A stretch of DNA of 64,000 bases from Advenella incenata (GCF_004217095.1 NZ_SHKO01000003.1:545735-609734), one strand, 5' to 3'. Positions 27,915 through 37,403 are shown, counted from the first letter of the stretch. The notes: generated from the sequence alone by a model not told the origin. Numbers and translations: made by a program.

Positions 27915-29090
27915 ATGCCGCGTCCCATCCGGGCAGTGATATCACAGCAGGCCATGTCTCACAATTTGAGCGTGATCCGGCAATACCTTGACAATGCCCG
28001 GCAAGCCCCGGCGTCCGCGACGGACGGTATGCAACCGGCGCCAATGGGCGCGACGCATATCTGGGCCGTTATCAAGGCCAATGCCTATGGCCACGGGCTG
28101 GAAACGGCCATTGGCGGTTTTGCGCAGGCCGACGGCCTGGCCATGCTGGATCTGCAGGAAACGGTACGTGCCCGCGAGGCCGGCTGGCAGGGGCCGCTGC
28201 TGATGCTCGAAGGGTTTTTCGAGACGCGCGATCTGCCGGAACTGCAGAAGAACCGAGTGGTCAGCACTATTCATCATCCCGAGCAGATCCGCATGCTGCA
28301 GGCCAGCACCCTGGCCGGTCCACTGGACGTCTTTCTGAAAATCAATACGGGCATGAACCGGCTGGGCTTTGCGCCACAGCAATTTGACCGAGTGCATCAG
28401 GAGCTGCTGGCCTTGCAGCAGCAGGGTAAGGTGGGACGCATTGGATTCATGACGCATTTTGCCGATGCCGACGGTGCACAAGGTGCGGTCGATGTGCCGG
28501 CAACGGTCTTTCGCGAGACGGTAGGCCAATGCCAGGGCAGCATCAGTCTGTGCAACTCGGCTGCCGTATTGCGGTACCCACAGCTTGCTGTCAGCGCGGC
28601 AGACAACTGGGTCCGTCCCGGCATCTGCCTGTATGGCTCTTCGCCTTTTGCCAATACCACTGGCGAAGAGTTTGGGCTGCGTCAGACCATGACGCTGCAG
28701 GCGCGTTTGCTGTCCATCCAGCATGTGAAGCAGGGGCAGAGCGTGGGTTACGGGTCAACCTATACCGCTGCGCGCGATATGCGCATTGGCGTGGTGGCCT
28801 GCGGCTATGCCGATGGGTATCCGCGCAGCGCGCCGTCAGGTACGCCGGCATGGGTCAATGGCGTTGCCACCCAGCTGGCGGGGCGCGTGTCCATGGACAT
28901 GCTCACCGTTGATCTGGACCCGATACCCGATGCTGCTGTGGGTGACTGGGTAACCCTCTGGGGCAATGAGGGCCCGCATATCGACGAGGTGGCCGCAGCC
29001 GCGGGTACAATTGCCTACGAACTGCTATGCGCACTGGCGCAACGCGTTCCGGTCCATGTTCAATACTCAGGAGAATCCGTTGAAAAATAA
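27915..29090 (+). CDS. alr: Alanine racemase
   Basis: Alr interconverts L- and D-alanine for peptidoglycan, using pyridoxal phosphate. The cofactor lysine is in AVIKANAYGHG (residue 54), and the second catalytic residue is the tyrosine in GYGSTYTA (about residue 278). The substrate-binding RPGICLYGSSPF lies near residue 235. At 391 residues it is longer than usual: an insertion of 15-20 residues (about 28-47, rich in Ala, Pro and Gln) sits between the first helix and the lysine strand. GGAG lies eight bases before the ATG. Its end overlaps the following SDR gene. Confidence 0.95.
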   Translation: MPRPIRAVISQQAMSHNLSVIRQYLDNARQAPASATDGMQPAPMGATHIWAVIKANAYGHGLETAIGGFAQADGLAMLDLQETVRAREAGWQGPLLMLEGFFETRDLPELQKNRVVSTIHHPEQIRMLQASTLAGPLDVFLKINTGMNRLGFAPQQFDRVHQELLALQQQGKVGRIGFMTHFADADGAQGAVDVPATVFRETVGQCQGSISLCNSAAVLRYPQLAVSAADNWVRPGICLYGSSPFANTTGEEFGLRQTMTLQARLLSIQHVKQGQSVGYGSTYTAARDMRIGVVACGYADGYPRSAPSGTPAWVNGVATQLAGRVSMDMLTVDLDPIPDAAVGDWVTLWGNEGPHIDEVAAAAGTIAYELLCALAQRVPVHVQYSGESVEK

Positions 29091-29787
29091 GTGTGTCCTT
29101 GTAACTGGTGCCACCAAGGGTATTGGCTGGGCCATTACCCGTCGTTTGAGCGATGCCGGTGCCCATGTGGTCGGGATTGCCCGACAGGTCAGTGATATTG
29201 ATTTCCCTGGTTTTCTGTATCAATGTGATTTGAATGATGCCGGCCATACCGAAGAAATGCTGCGCATGATACGCGAGAAATATCCGATAGATGCCGTGGT
29301 CAACAATGCGGGTATCGTGCTGGCGGAAAATCTGGGCGAAATCAATTTGTCTTCTCTGTATCAATCGTATGATGTCAATTTGCGTGCGGCCGTACAGGTG
29401 ACACAGGCATTTGTCGAGTCAATGAAAGTACGGCGCGAGGGGCGGATTGTCAACATCGCCAGTCGTGCGGCAGGCGGCAAGGCAGGGCGTACCAGCTATT
29501 CGGCCTCGAAGGCAGCCTTGATCGGCTGTACCAAAACTTGGGCCCTGGAACTGGCTGAGTATGGAATAACCGTCAATGCCATTTCACCCGGTCCCATTGA
29601 AACCGAATTTTTCCGCAAGGGGCAGCCGGCTGGCAGTGAGGAAGAAAAGCAACTGCTCACGCGCGTGCCCATGAAGCGCCTTGGACGTCCGGAAGAAGTC
29701 GCGGCCGCCGTGGCCTTTTTGCTCTCCGACGAGGCTGCCTATATTACCGGCCAGAATCTGGGCGTTGACGGCGGCGCATCGCTATAA
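29080..29787 (+). CDS. SDR family oxidoreductase (FabG-like)
   Basis: This 235-residue short-chain dehydrogenase/reductase has the NAD(P)-binding TGATKGIG motif near residue 8, NNAG near residue 82, and the catalytic YSASKAAL (about residue 145), and ends GQNLGVDGGASL. Homology starts right after a TTG at 29080 that has CAGGAGAA six bases upstream, so I start there rather than at the open ATG at 28966 inside alr. The TTG lies within the last codons of alr, so translation is coupled. It resembles 3-oxoacyl-ACP reductases, but the substrate is unknown. Confidence 0.87.
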   Translation: MKNKCVLVTGATKGIGWAITRRLSDAGAHVVGIARQVSDIDFPGFLYQCDLNDAGHTEEMLRMIREKYPIDAVVNNAGIVLAENLGEINLSSLYQSYDVNLRAAVQVTQAFVESMKVRREGRIVNIASRAAGGKAGRTSYSASKAALIGCTKTWALELAEYGITVNAISPGPIETEFFRKGQPAGSEEEKQLLTRVPMKRLGRPEEVAAAVAFLLSDEAAYITGQNLGVDGGASL

Positions 29788-29990
29788 GGGTCGTCATGCA
29801 CGTGCATTGTGGCCTTGTCACGGGCGCGTCGGCAACGGCGTCAACCCTCAATGGCTGCGTTGGTGTTTATTTCAAGGATCCTGGCTAAAGACCGCCGTGG
29901 GGGCGGTTCGCGACCTGTTCCGACAGCACGATCAAGCGTGCTGCGAGCAGCCGTATTTATCATTCATTTCACCGACGGTAACGTGGCTGC

Positions 29991-30022
29991 ACAAGCAGTT
30001 TCTTCAACAAGCAGTTTATTCA
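29991..30022. repeat. 16-bp tandem duplication before radA
   Basis: ACAAGCAGTTTCTTCA (29991-30006) is followed directly by ACAAGCAGTTTATTCA (30007-30022), one mismatch. It lies 43 bases before the radA start. The same 277-base spacer also holds a perfect 12-base palindrome ATGCACGTGCAT at 29796-29807. Confidence 0.7.
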
Positions 30023-30064
30023 ATTAATGACAGCCCTTGCAGGGCAGTGGGAATCAGGCGCAGT

Positions 30065-31426
30065 ATGGCAAAAGCAAAAACGGTGTATGTGTGTCAGGAG
30101 TGCGGCGGCGTCAGCGCCAAGTGGCAGGGACAATGTCCGCATTGCCAGGCATGGAACACCATGGTGGAAACCATAGAGCGGGGTAGCGCGCCGGCCACGC
30201 CCAATCGTTACGCCCATCTGGCCGAAGCGGCGCCAGTCAGGAACCTGGCCGATATCGAAGCGCGCGACACACCCAGGCAGCCGACAGGGTTGTCCGAATT
30301 TGACCGGGTGCTCGGTGGCGGGCTGGTGCCCGGTGGTGTGGTGCTGATCGGCGGCGATCCGGGTATCGGCAAGTCAACGCTGTTGCTGCAGGCGCTGGCA
30401 TCGCTCTCGCTGCGCACGCAGGTGCTGTATATTACCGGCGAAGAATCTGCAGAGCAGGTTGCCCTGCGCGCCAAGCGCCTGGATTTGGCCACCGGCGCCG
30501 TGCAACTGGTGGCGGAAATCCAGCTTGAAAGCATTCAGGCTGTGTTGCAACAGTACAAGCCTGCCGTTGCCGTTATCGATTCCATACAAACCTTGTATTC
30601 CGCAGAATTGTCATCCGCTCCGGGATCGGTTTCCCAGGTGCGCGAATGCGCCGCGCAATTGACCCGCATTGCCAAGCAGACCGGCGTTGCCATGGTCATG
30701 ATCGGCCATGTGACCAAGGACGGCACACTGGCCGGCCCGCGTGTTCTGGAGCATATTGTTGATACGGTCCTGTATTTCGAAGGAGAAACAGATTCGTCCT
30801 ATCGTCTGATTCGCGCCTTCAAAAACCGCTACGGTGCGGTGAACGAACTGGGCGTGTTCGCCATGACAGACAAGGGCCTCAAAGGCGTGAGCAACCCTTC
30901 GGCCCTGTTTTTGTCGCAGCATAGCGACAATGTGCCCGGCTCCTGCGTGGTCGCTACCCAGGAGGGCAGCCGACCGCTGCTGGTTGAGATTCAGGCGCTG
31001 GTCGACACGGCACATGTTCCCAATCCACGACGCCTGACGCTGGGCGTTGACGGCAGCCGCCTGGCCATGCTGCTGGCGGTACTGAACCGTCACGCGGGCG
31101 TGGCGACCTACGATCAGGACGTTTTTGTCAATGCAGTAGGCGGGGTCCGTATCACCGAAACCGCAACCGATTTGCCCGTGCTGCTGGCCATACTCTCTTC
31201 GCTACGCAACAAGCCTTTGCCCAAAGGGCTGATTGCCTTTGGCGAAGTGGGGCTGGCCGGTGAAGTGCGTCCGGCACCGCGCGGGCAGGAGCGGCTGCGC
31301 GAAGCGGCCAAGCTGGGTTTCAGCCTGGCGCTGATTCCCAAGCACAACGCGCCCAGACAGTCGATAGAAGGACTGGAAATCAAGGCTGTCTCGCGCCTGG
31401 ATGAAGTGCTGGAACTGATCCGCTAG
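30065..31426 (+). CDS. radA: DNA repair protein RadA
   Basis: RadA is a RecA-like ATPase that promotes branch migration during recombination. From the ATG at 30065 it has 453 residues, the normal size. It begins MAKAKTVYVCQECG with an N-terminal zinc finger (CQECG, then CPHC at about residue 26), Walker A GGDPGIGKST (about residue 98), the RadA-specific KNRYGAVNELG motif (about residue 256) and a Lon protease-like C-terminal domain. The frame is open upstream to 29681, but that part overlaps the SDR gene and has no RadA-like sequence. Confidence 0.96.
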   Translation: MAKAKTVYVCQECGGVSAKWQGQCPHCQAWNTMVETIERGSAPATPNRYAHLAEAAPVRNLADIEARDTPRQPTGLSEFDRVLGGGLVPGGVVLIGGDPGIGKSTLLLQALASLSLRTQVLYITGEESAEQVALRAKRLDLATGAVQLVAEIQLESIQAVLQQYKPAVAVIDSIQTLYSAELSSAPGSVSQVRECAAQLTRIAKQTGVAMVMIGHVTKDGTLAGPRVLEHIVDTVLYFEGETDSSYRLIRAFKNRYGAVNELGVFAMTDKGLKGVSNPSALFLSQHSDNVPGSCVVATQEGSRPLLVEIQALVDTAHVPNPRRLTLGVDGSRLAMLLAVLNRHAGVATYDQDVFVNAVGGVRITETATDLPVLLAILSSLRNKPLPKGLIAFGEVGLAGEVRPAPRGQERLREAAKLGFSLALIPKHNAPRQSIEGLEIKAVSRLDEVLELIR

Positions 31427-31786
31427 CCACGGCTTTGATCTGCGCGATCGCCACGGCAGGCGCACGCTCCTGATCGATGGCAAACTCGAGATCAAGAGCG
31501 GGGCAGGCAAGGCGCGCGAAGCAGGGCGCTGCTGGCGGCGGATAATCGGCGTCTTTTTGGCAATCCGCAGGCAAACGGCAGGCGGCAAGCGCATCGGGCG
31601 CCCTTTCGCGATGAAGCTGGCGGCCGGCTGCTGGTTTTTTAGTATCGGCAGCGGGTGCAGGCACTTAGTACACAATCCGGGTGCGGGCGGCGGCGCGCAC
31701 AGAGTAGCCCGGTTGTATTTGACATGAATATTTCAGAGGCGGTAACCGTATTGCTACCGGCCTGGATCGTTTTAAATTGAGAAAGC
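31427..31786. other. 360-bp spacer without a recognisable gene
   Basis: Only short frames overlapping the radA end are open here, with no features of real proteins. The last 90 bases before the TauE gene are AT-richer and probably hold its promoter, but no clear boxes are seen. Confidence 0.4.
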
Positions 31787-32557
31787 ATGGATTGGTATCT
31801 GAATCTGCTGTTGTTTGTTTCGCTGGGTGCAGCCATTGGGTTTGTGGGCGCTATTGTCGGTATCGGCGGCGGGTTGATTGCCATTCCGATGCTCGCGCTG
31901 GTTTTTTCCATGCCGCAGCAACTGGCCCAGGGCACGGCTCTGCTCATGATAGCGTCCAATGTGGTGCTCACACTGCGCAATTACCACAAGCGCTCGCCCA
32001 TTGATTTTCGCAGCGTGGCCATCGGAGTGGCCGCCAACGTCGTGGCAACGCATCTGGCCGCGCTGGTGGCGCAGGACATGAGTCCCGTTGTGCTGCGTAA
32101 TCTGTTCGCGCTTTTCCTGGGCTCGGTGGCTACGTTTTATGTGTGGCAGACCCTGCGCCAGGGTAAAAAACGCGAAGCGGCCGCGGCGGGCCCTTCCCGG
32201 CCCATGGGCTTCATACAATATGTCATACTGGGTTCTATCTCGGGCGTGATTGGCGGTCTGTTCGGCGTGGGCGGCTCGCTCATCCTGGTGCCGGTCATGA
32301 CGGTAGTCTATCGGTTTCGGCAGACATCGGCACAGGCGATGGCACTGTCCATGATACTTCCCGGTACACTGGTGGCGCTCATTACCTATTCGTGGCACGG
32401 CAATACTGACTGGACGGTGGGCATTGCCTTGTCTCTGGGCGGGATGCTGATGATCCGTCAGGGCGTGCGGCTGGCCTTTTATCTGCCAGAACGTACGCTC
32501 AAACTCATCTTTGCCGGCGTCCTGTATCTGACAGTGGCATTGCTGCTACTGAAATAA
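31787..32557 (+). CDS. Sulfite exporter TauE/SafE family protein
   Basis: This 256-residue protein has about eight membrane segments in two halves. Each half starts with the family glycine-rich motif: FVGAIVGIGGGLIAIPML near residue 20 and ISGVIGGLFGVGGSLILVPV near residue 152. TauE/SafE proteins export sulfite, sulfoacetate or other organosulfur anions, but this member's substrate is not evident. It lies 23 bases before the large permease gene, so they may share a transcript. No linked sulfonate pathway genes are visible. Confidence 0.9.
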   Translation: MDWYLNLLLFVSLGAAIGFVGAIVGIGGGLIAIPMLALVFSMPQQLAQGTALLMIASNVVLTLRNYHKRSPIDFRSVAIGVAANVVATHLAALVAQDMSPVVLRNLFALFLGSVATFYVWQTLRQGKKREAAAAGPSRPMGFIQYVILGSISGVIGGLFGVGGSLILVPVMTVVYRFRQTSAQAMALSMILPGTLVALITYSWHGNTDWTVGIALSLGGMLMIRQGVRLAFYLPERTLKLIFAGVLYLTVALLLLK

Positions 32558-32580
32558 ATCCCTTCATTCAGGAGAACAAT

Positions 32581-35091
32581 TTGGGTCCCTTGGCAATATG
32601 GCAAATGGCATGGCGCCTGTTTCGCCGCGACTGGCTGTCGGGGGAGTTGCGTCTGCTGGCGCTGGCCCTGGTGGTGGCGGTCACTGCAGTCTGCAGCGTG
32701 GGTTTTCTGGCCGATCGCGTCTCTTCGGGTCTGAATGACAACGCCGGCCAGGTGCTGGGAGCAGATCTGTTGTTCGAGTCAGATACACCTATCGAGCCGG
32801 AGGTGGTCGAACAGGCCCACGCGACGCAGTTGCAAACGGCCAAGACTTGGCAGTTTCCTTCCATGGTGACGTTTGACAAGCAGTCCAGGCTGGCCTCCAT
32901 CAAAGTGGTCTCAGAGGGGTATCCGCTAAAGGGAACGGTCACGCTACAAGGCGCGGGCGATAGCGCCAAAAGCCAGACCCGACAGACTGTACAGAGTATT
33001 CCGCCGGCAGGCACGGTGTGGGTGGATCCGGCATTGCTGGCCCAGTTGCAGGCAGCGCCAGACGCACAGTTGCGCGTGGGCATGAAAACACTGAAGGTAT
33101 CGGCAATCATTGAAAATGAGCCCGATCGCAATGTGGCCTTTGTGAATATTGCGCCGCGCCTGATGATGAACGAAGCGGACATGCAGGCTACCGGGCTGCT
33201 GGTGCCGGGCAGCCGGGTCAAGGAAACCCTGCTGATGGCGGGCGATGCCGAGGCAGTCGCTCAAATGCGTACCTGGCTGACTGCCCGGCCGGCCAAGGGG
33301 CGTCAGATCATCGGCACCGATTCGGCTCGACCCGAAATCCGGGCCTCGCTCGATCGTGCTGAACAATTCCTGTCTCTGGTTTCGGTTCTGAGCGTGATGA
33401 TCGCCAGCGTGGCCATAGCCCTTGCGGCGCGCCGGTTTTCTGCGCGCCACCAGGACGGGCTTGCCGTCATGCGCAGCCTGGGCGCCACCCAGGGAACCAT
33501 CCTGAAGCTGGTCGCGATTGAGTTTTTGCTGATCGCCACGTTTGCCTCCATTGCGGGTGTCGTGCTGGGCCTGGCGCTGCATTATGTGTTGATGTATTTT
33601 CTGGCTGGCCTGATTCCGGCGACCTTGCCTGCCGTTTCGTGGGTGCCGGGCGTGGCGGGCCTGGTGACCGGCTGGGTACTGGCCTTCGGGTTTTCCGTGA
33701 TACCGGTGATGCATCTGTCGCGGGTGCCGCCATTGAAGGCGCTGCGGCGCGAGCTGGACGTCGGTGCCGGTCGGCCATTGATTGCCATTGCGGTCGGTAT
33801 TGTCATCTGGGTCGGTTTGCTGTTGCTGCATACCGGCAACACCACACTGGCCTTGATCAGCGCCGCCGGTTTCATCGGGGCCATGCTGGTGTGCGCGGCC
33901 ATCACCTGGGCCATCCTGCGCCTGCTGGCGCAACTGCGTCACCGGCTGGTGTCTCGGCCGGTCCTGCGTTTTGCTTTGGCCGGCCTGGTGAACCGGCGCG
34001 GTATGACGGTTGTGCAGATATGTGCGCTGACGCTGGGCATCATGATTATCCTGCTGCTGGGCTTGCTGCGCACTGATCTGCTGGCGGCCTGGCAGAACAA
34101 CTTGCCTCCCGATGCGCCGAACCGTTTCCTGATCAATATTCAGCAGGATCAGAAACCTGCGCTGGGTGACATGTTCGCCAAAGCCGGACTGGGCGAGCCC
34201 CTGCTTGACCCCATGGTGCGAGGGCGTCTGGTTCGCATTGGCGACAAGGACGTGGACCCGTCGGCTTATGAGTCCGAACGCACCCAGCGGCTGGCCGAGC
34301 GAGAATTTAACCTGTCCTGGCTGAGCCAGTTGCCGCCCAGCAACCGTATCGCCAGCGGCCGCTGGCTGGATCCCGATGCCGCTGAAGTCTCGTTCGAAGA
34401 CGATATTGCCGGCCAGCTTGGTGTCAAACTGAATGACCAAGTGACCTTCGATGTGGCGGGCGAATTGGTGAGCGCCAGGGTGACCAGTCTGAGAACCGTA
34501 AAATGGGACTCCATGCAAGTCAATTTTTTTGCCATTCTCTCGCCTGCCGTATTGCAGGATAAGCCGGCGACCTGGATTACGGCTTTTCATTTGCCGGAAC
34601 AGCAGGCCGCATTTACCCAGGAAGTGGTCAGTCAATTTCCGAACATCACGGTATTTGATGTATCCGGTATCTTGCGCCAGTTACAGACCATTCTCGATAG
34701 CGTGGCGGCGGCGGTGCAGTTTCTTTTTGTCTTTACTCTGGCCGCCGGCGTTGTCGTGCTCAGCACTGCGTTTCTTTCTACCCAGGATGAACGGATGTAC
34801 GAAGCGAGCCTGCTACGGGCCATGGGCGCCACTTCGCAGCAGCTGGATCAGGCTCAGCGCAGCGAACTGATCGTCATTGGCCTGGTGTCGGGAACGCTGG
34901 CTGCAGCGTTTGCAATACTGATCGCGCAGTTGCTGGCCGTGCAGGTGTTTGACATCACGCTGCGCACCGGTATCATGCCATGGATAAGCGGAATCATACT
35001 GGGGATCATCGCGTCGTGGGTCGGGGGTAAAATGGCCTTGCGTGCTGTAAAAAATACGCCCCCGCTGCTCATTTTACGGAGTGCCGACTAA
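32581..35091 (+). CDS. FtsX-like ABC transporter permease (YbbP type)
   Basis: This 836-residue inner-membrane protein has the long YbbP layout: one N-terminal membrane segment (about residues 18-40), a large periplasmic region, three helices near residues 255-375 (FtsX domain), further helices at about 395-500, a second periplasmic part, and a C-terminal FtsX domain (about 710-830). Such permeases pair with a LolD-type ATPase (YbbA), but none is adjacent here. The start is a TTG at 32581 behind GGAGAACAA. Its stop overlaps the globin start (TAATG). The likely role is lipoprotein or lipid handling, not proven. Confidence 0.9.
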   Translation: MGPLAIWQMAWRLFRRDWLSGELRLLALALVVAVTAVCSVGFLADRVSSGLNDNAGQVLGADLLFESDTPIEPEVVEQAHATQLQTAKTWQFPSMVTFDKQSRLASIKVVSEGYPLKGTVTLQGAGDSAKSQTRQTVQSIPPAGTVWVDPALLAQLQAAPDAQLRVGMKTLKVSAIIENEPDRNVAFVNIAPRLMMNEADMQATGLLVPGSRVKETLLMAGDAEAVAQMRTWLTARPAKGRQIIGTDSARPEIRASLDRAEQFLSLVSVLSVMIASVAIALAARRFSARHQDGLAVMRSLGATQGTILKLVAIEFLLIATFASIAGVVLGLALHYVLMYFLAGLIPATLPAVSWVPGVAGLVTGWVLAFGFSVIPVMHLSRVPPLKALRRELDVGAGRPLIAIAVGIVIWVGLLLLHTGNTTLALISAAGFIGAMLVCAAITWAILRLLAQLRHRLVSRPVLRFALAGLVNRRGMTVVQICALTLGIMIILLLGLLRTDLLAAWQNNLPPDAPNRFLINIQQDQKPALGDMFAKAGLGEPLLDPMVRGRLVRIGDKDVDPSAYESERTQRLAEREFNLSWLSQLPPSNRIASGRWLDPDAAEVSFEDDIAGQLGVKLNDQVTFDVAGELVSARVTSLRTVKWDSMQVNFFAILSPAVLQDKPATWITAFHLPEQQAAFTQEVVSQFPNITVFDVSGILRQLQTILDSVAAAVQFLFVFTLAAGVVVLSTAFLSTQDERMYEASLLRAMGATSQQLDQAQRSELIVIGLVSGTLAAAFAILIAQLLAVQVFDITLRTGIMPWISGIILGIIASWVGGKMALRAVKNTPPLLILRSAD

Positions 35092-35510
35092 TGGCAAGAC
35101 TATTGAATATCGTGGAAAACCTGGACACCACAACGACCTTTTATGACCAGATTGGCGGCCAGGCCGGTTTGCATGCCCTGGTGGAACGCTTCTATGATCT
35201 GATGGACATTGAAGATGACTTCAAGGCCCTGCGCGCTGTCCATGGGGACTCGCTCGAACACGCACGCGAAAAGCTGTTCCTGTTTCTGAGCGGCTATTTG
35301 GGTGGCCCCGACCGATACATTGAAAAATTCGGCCATCCGATGTTGCGGGCCCGGCACCTGCCGTTTGCCATTGGCATTCAGGAACGGGACGAATGGGTTG
35401 CCTGCATGGGGCGCGCCATGATCGATTGCAATGTACCGGCACCGCTGCAGGAGCATTTGCTGCACTCGTTCTTTGGCGTGGCCGACTGGATGCGGAACAA
35501 AGATGGCTGA
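35091..35510 (+). CDS. Truncated haemoglobin, group 2 type
   Basis: This 139-residue protein has the two-over-two globin pattern: TTFYDQIGGQAGLHALVERFYDLM at the N-terminus (core IGGQAGL), LFLFLSGYLGGPDRYIEKFGHPMLRARHLPF with the proximal histidine in GHPMLRARH (about residue 87), and a tryptophan at the G8-like position (RDEWVACM). These fit group 2 truncated haemoglobins, which bind oxygen or nitric oxide. It overlaps the permease upstream by one base and kdkA downstream by eight bases, so the three are probably cotranslated. It may link to the nitric oxide defence suggested by nnrS, an inference only. Confidence 0.9.
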   Translation: MARLLNIVENLDTTTTFYDQIGGQAGLHALVERFYDLMDIEDDFKALRAVHGDSLEHAREKLFLFLSGYLGGPDRYIEKFGHPMLRARHLPFAIGIQERDEWVACMGRAMIDCNVPAPLQEHLLHSFFGVADWMRNKDG

Positions 35511-36225
35511 TCCGGATTTTCATAGCACCCACCGGCCGAATCGCCAGATGCATCATGGCATCCGTGTTCACCCCGATTTTCCCATTCCGGCCCGCATTGA
35601 AATTTTCACGCCCCGGACCTGGGGCGCGAAAGCGACCAAGGTTTCGGATGGGGGGCGCAATACCGCCTGGTATCTTTGCACGCCCTGGGGCGAGGCCGTG
35701 TTGCGTCACTATCATCGTGGCGGCCTGATCAGTCGGTTTGTAGACGAGCGCTATTTATGGGTGTCGGAGGAAACCACCCGTTCGTTTGCCGAGTTTGCGC
35801 TTCTGAACGAGCTGCATGCCCAGGGGCTGCCGGTGCCGCGAGCCATGGCCGCTTCCTATCAGCGACGCGGCGTTACTTACCGTGCTGCCATCATGACCGA
35901 GAGACTGCACAATACTGTGTCACTGGCGCAGGCAATCGCTCAGGCAGGGCCGGCCAGTATTAAGCTGGTCGAGCCTGTGAGCGCGGCCATTCGTCAGTTG
36001 CATGATGCCAATGTCTATCACGCGGATCTGAACGCCCACAATATTCTGGTGGATGATACGCAGAAAATCTGGCTGATCGACTTCGATAAGTCAACGCGCC
36101 GTACCATGACCAGGGCGCTGCGCGAGCAGTCGCTTGAACGCCTTGGCCGTTCGCTGCAAAAGCTGCTTGGAGAGCAGGGCGTCATTTTTTCGGGACAGCT
36201 GCAACAGCAATATCAGCAAAGCTGA
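35503..36225 (+). CDS. kdkA: 3-deoxy-D-manno-octulosonic acid kinase
   Basis: KdkA phosphorylates Kdo of lipid A, capping the LPS inner core in species with a single Kdo (known from Haemophilus and Bordetella). The 240 residues show the KdkA/WaaP kinase fold: HGIRVHPDF near the start, WYLCTPWGEAVLRHYHRGGLISRF (core LRHYHRGG, about residue 72), the catalytic loop YHADLNAHNILVDD (about residue 186) and LIDFDKS for metal binding. The ATG at 35503 is inside the globin end. An earlier ATG at 35431 is open but lies deep in the globin gene. Confidence 0.9.
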   Translation: MADPDFHSTHRPNRQMHHGIRVHPDFPIPARIEIFTPRTWGAKATKVSDGGRNTAWYLCTPWGEAVLRHYHRGGLISRFVDERYLWVSEETTRSFAEFALLNELHAQGLPVPRAMAASYQRRGVTYRAAIMTERLHNTVSLAQAIAQAGPASIKLVEPVSAAIRQLHDANVYHADLNAHNILVDDTQKIWLIDFDKSTRRTMTRALREQSLERLGRSLQKLLGEQGVIFSGQLQQQYQQS

Positions 36226-36298
36226 AAAAATCGGTGACCCCGGCGAAAAATGCCTTTATTATTTCTCTTTTTTTCTAACCTGATTTGGGGAATCCGCA

Positions 36299-37402
36299 AT
36301 GAAACCGTCCTCTGTCCGTCGCCTTGTTCTCGCGCTGTCCCTGGCCTGCACCGCAAGTGTTGTTCATGCTGCCGAAGAAAAGGTGCTCAATGTCTACAAT
36401 TGGGCTGAATACAGCGCGCCGGACACGATTCCGGGTTTCGAAAAGCAAACCGGTATCAAGGTGCGCTACGACACCTATGATACCAACGACATTCTGCAGG
36501 CCAAGCTGCTTACCGGAAAGTCCGGTTATGACGTGGTTGTGCCTTCAACCCATTATGCCTCGCGCCAGATCGCAGGTGGTCTGTTCCAGAAACTGGACAA
36601 ATCAAAAATACCAAACTGGAAAAATCTTGACCCGGCCATCATGGAGCTGGTTGCGCAGGTCGATCCGGGTAATCAGTATCTGGTGCCCTGGGGCTATGGG
36701 ACCAACGGTATCGGCCTGAACGTGACCAAGGCCAAAGCAGCCCTGGGTGATGGCGCGGAACTGGGCAAATGGGAAACGCTGTTCGATCCGGAAAATGCTA
36801 AAAAACTGCAGTCATGTGGTATTTCCATTCTGGATGAGGCCGCGCAGGTATTTCCTGCGGTCTTGCACTATCTGGGCAAGGATCCCAATAGCGACAAGCC
36901 CGAAGATTACCAGGCGGCCCTGGACGTTCTGAAAAAAATCCGGCCTTATATCCGCCAGTTCAGTTCATCGGGTTATATCGACGAACTGGCTTCGGGCGAC
37001 CTGTGCATGGTGTATGGCTTTTCCGGCGATGTCATGATCGCAGCCAGTCGCGCCAAGGAAGCCAAGAAAGATTACGTGATCGATTACTACATCCCGGCTG
37101 GCGGGGCGCCCGCATGGTTTGACACCATGGCCGTGCCCAAGGACGCACCCCATCCGGAAAACGCCATGGCGTTCATCAATTACATTGAAGAGCCCAAGGT
37201 GCATGCGGCCATTACCAACAATATGTTCTATCCCAATGCCAACAAGGCGGCACGCGAGTTCGTCAACAAGGAAATTGCCGACAATCCCATGATCTACCCG
37301 GAAGCCGACGTGGCCAAGACCCTGTTTGTGATCAAAGCCCAGCCGATGAAAATTGCCCGCCTGCAGACCCGCTTGTGGGCCGAGCTCAAGGCAGGGAAAT
37401 AA
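36299..37402 (+). CDS. potF: Polyamine ABC transporter substrate-binding protein PotF
   Basis: PotF is the periplasmic putrescine/spermidine-binding protein of the PotFGHI importer. The 367-residue precursor has a clear signal peptide (basic start, hydrophobic core, VVHA cleavage site near residue 24), then KVLNVYNWAEYSAPDTIPGF, the standard family opening with the ligand-contacting tryptophan. The segment GYDVVVPSTHYASRQI follows near residue 77. It is the first gene of potFGHI and starts 73 bases after kdkA. One base separates it from potG. Confidence 0.95.
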   Translation: MKPSSVRRLVLALSLACTASVVHAAEEKVLNVYNWAEYSAPDTIPGFEKQTGIKVRYDTYDTNDILQAKLLTGKSGYDVVVPSTHYASRQIAGGLFQKLDKSKIPNWKNLDPAIMELVAQVDPGNQYLVPWGYGTNGIGLNVTKAKAALGDGAELGKWETLFDPENAKKLQSCGISILDEAAQVFPAVLHYLGKDPNSDKPEDYQAALDVLKKIRPYIRQFSSSGYIDELASGDLCMVYGFSGDVMIAASRAKEAKKDYVIDYYIPAGGAPAWFDTMAVPKDAPHPENAMAFINYIEEPKVHAAITNNMFYPNANKAAREFVNKEIADNPMIYPEADVAKTLFVIKAQPMKIARLQTRLWAELKAGK

Positions 37403-37403
37403 G

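Noticed and set aside
29681..30064. N-terminal extension of RadA
   Set aside because: The extension overlaps the SDR gene, and the canonical RadA N-terminus with its zinc finger starts at 30065.
32944..34635. 563-codon minus-strand frame antisense to the FtsX-type permease
   Set aside because: It lies wholly inside a clear gene on the other strand, has Gln/His/Arg-rich composition typical of antisense frames, and shows no domain.
35431..35502. Upstream extension of kdkA
   Set aside because: The extra codons lie deep in the globin gene in another frame and look unlike KdkA. The ATG at 35503 fits better.
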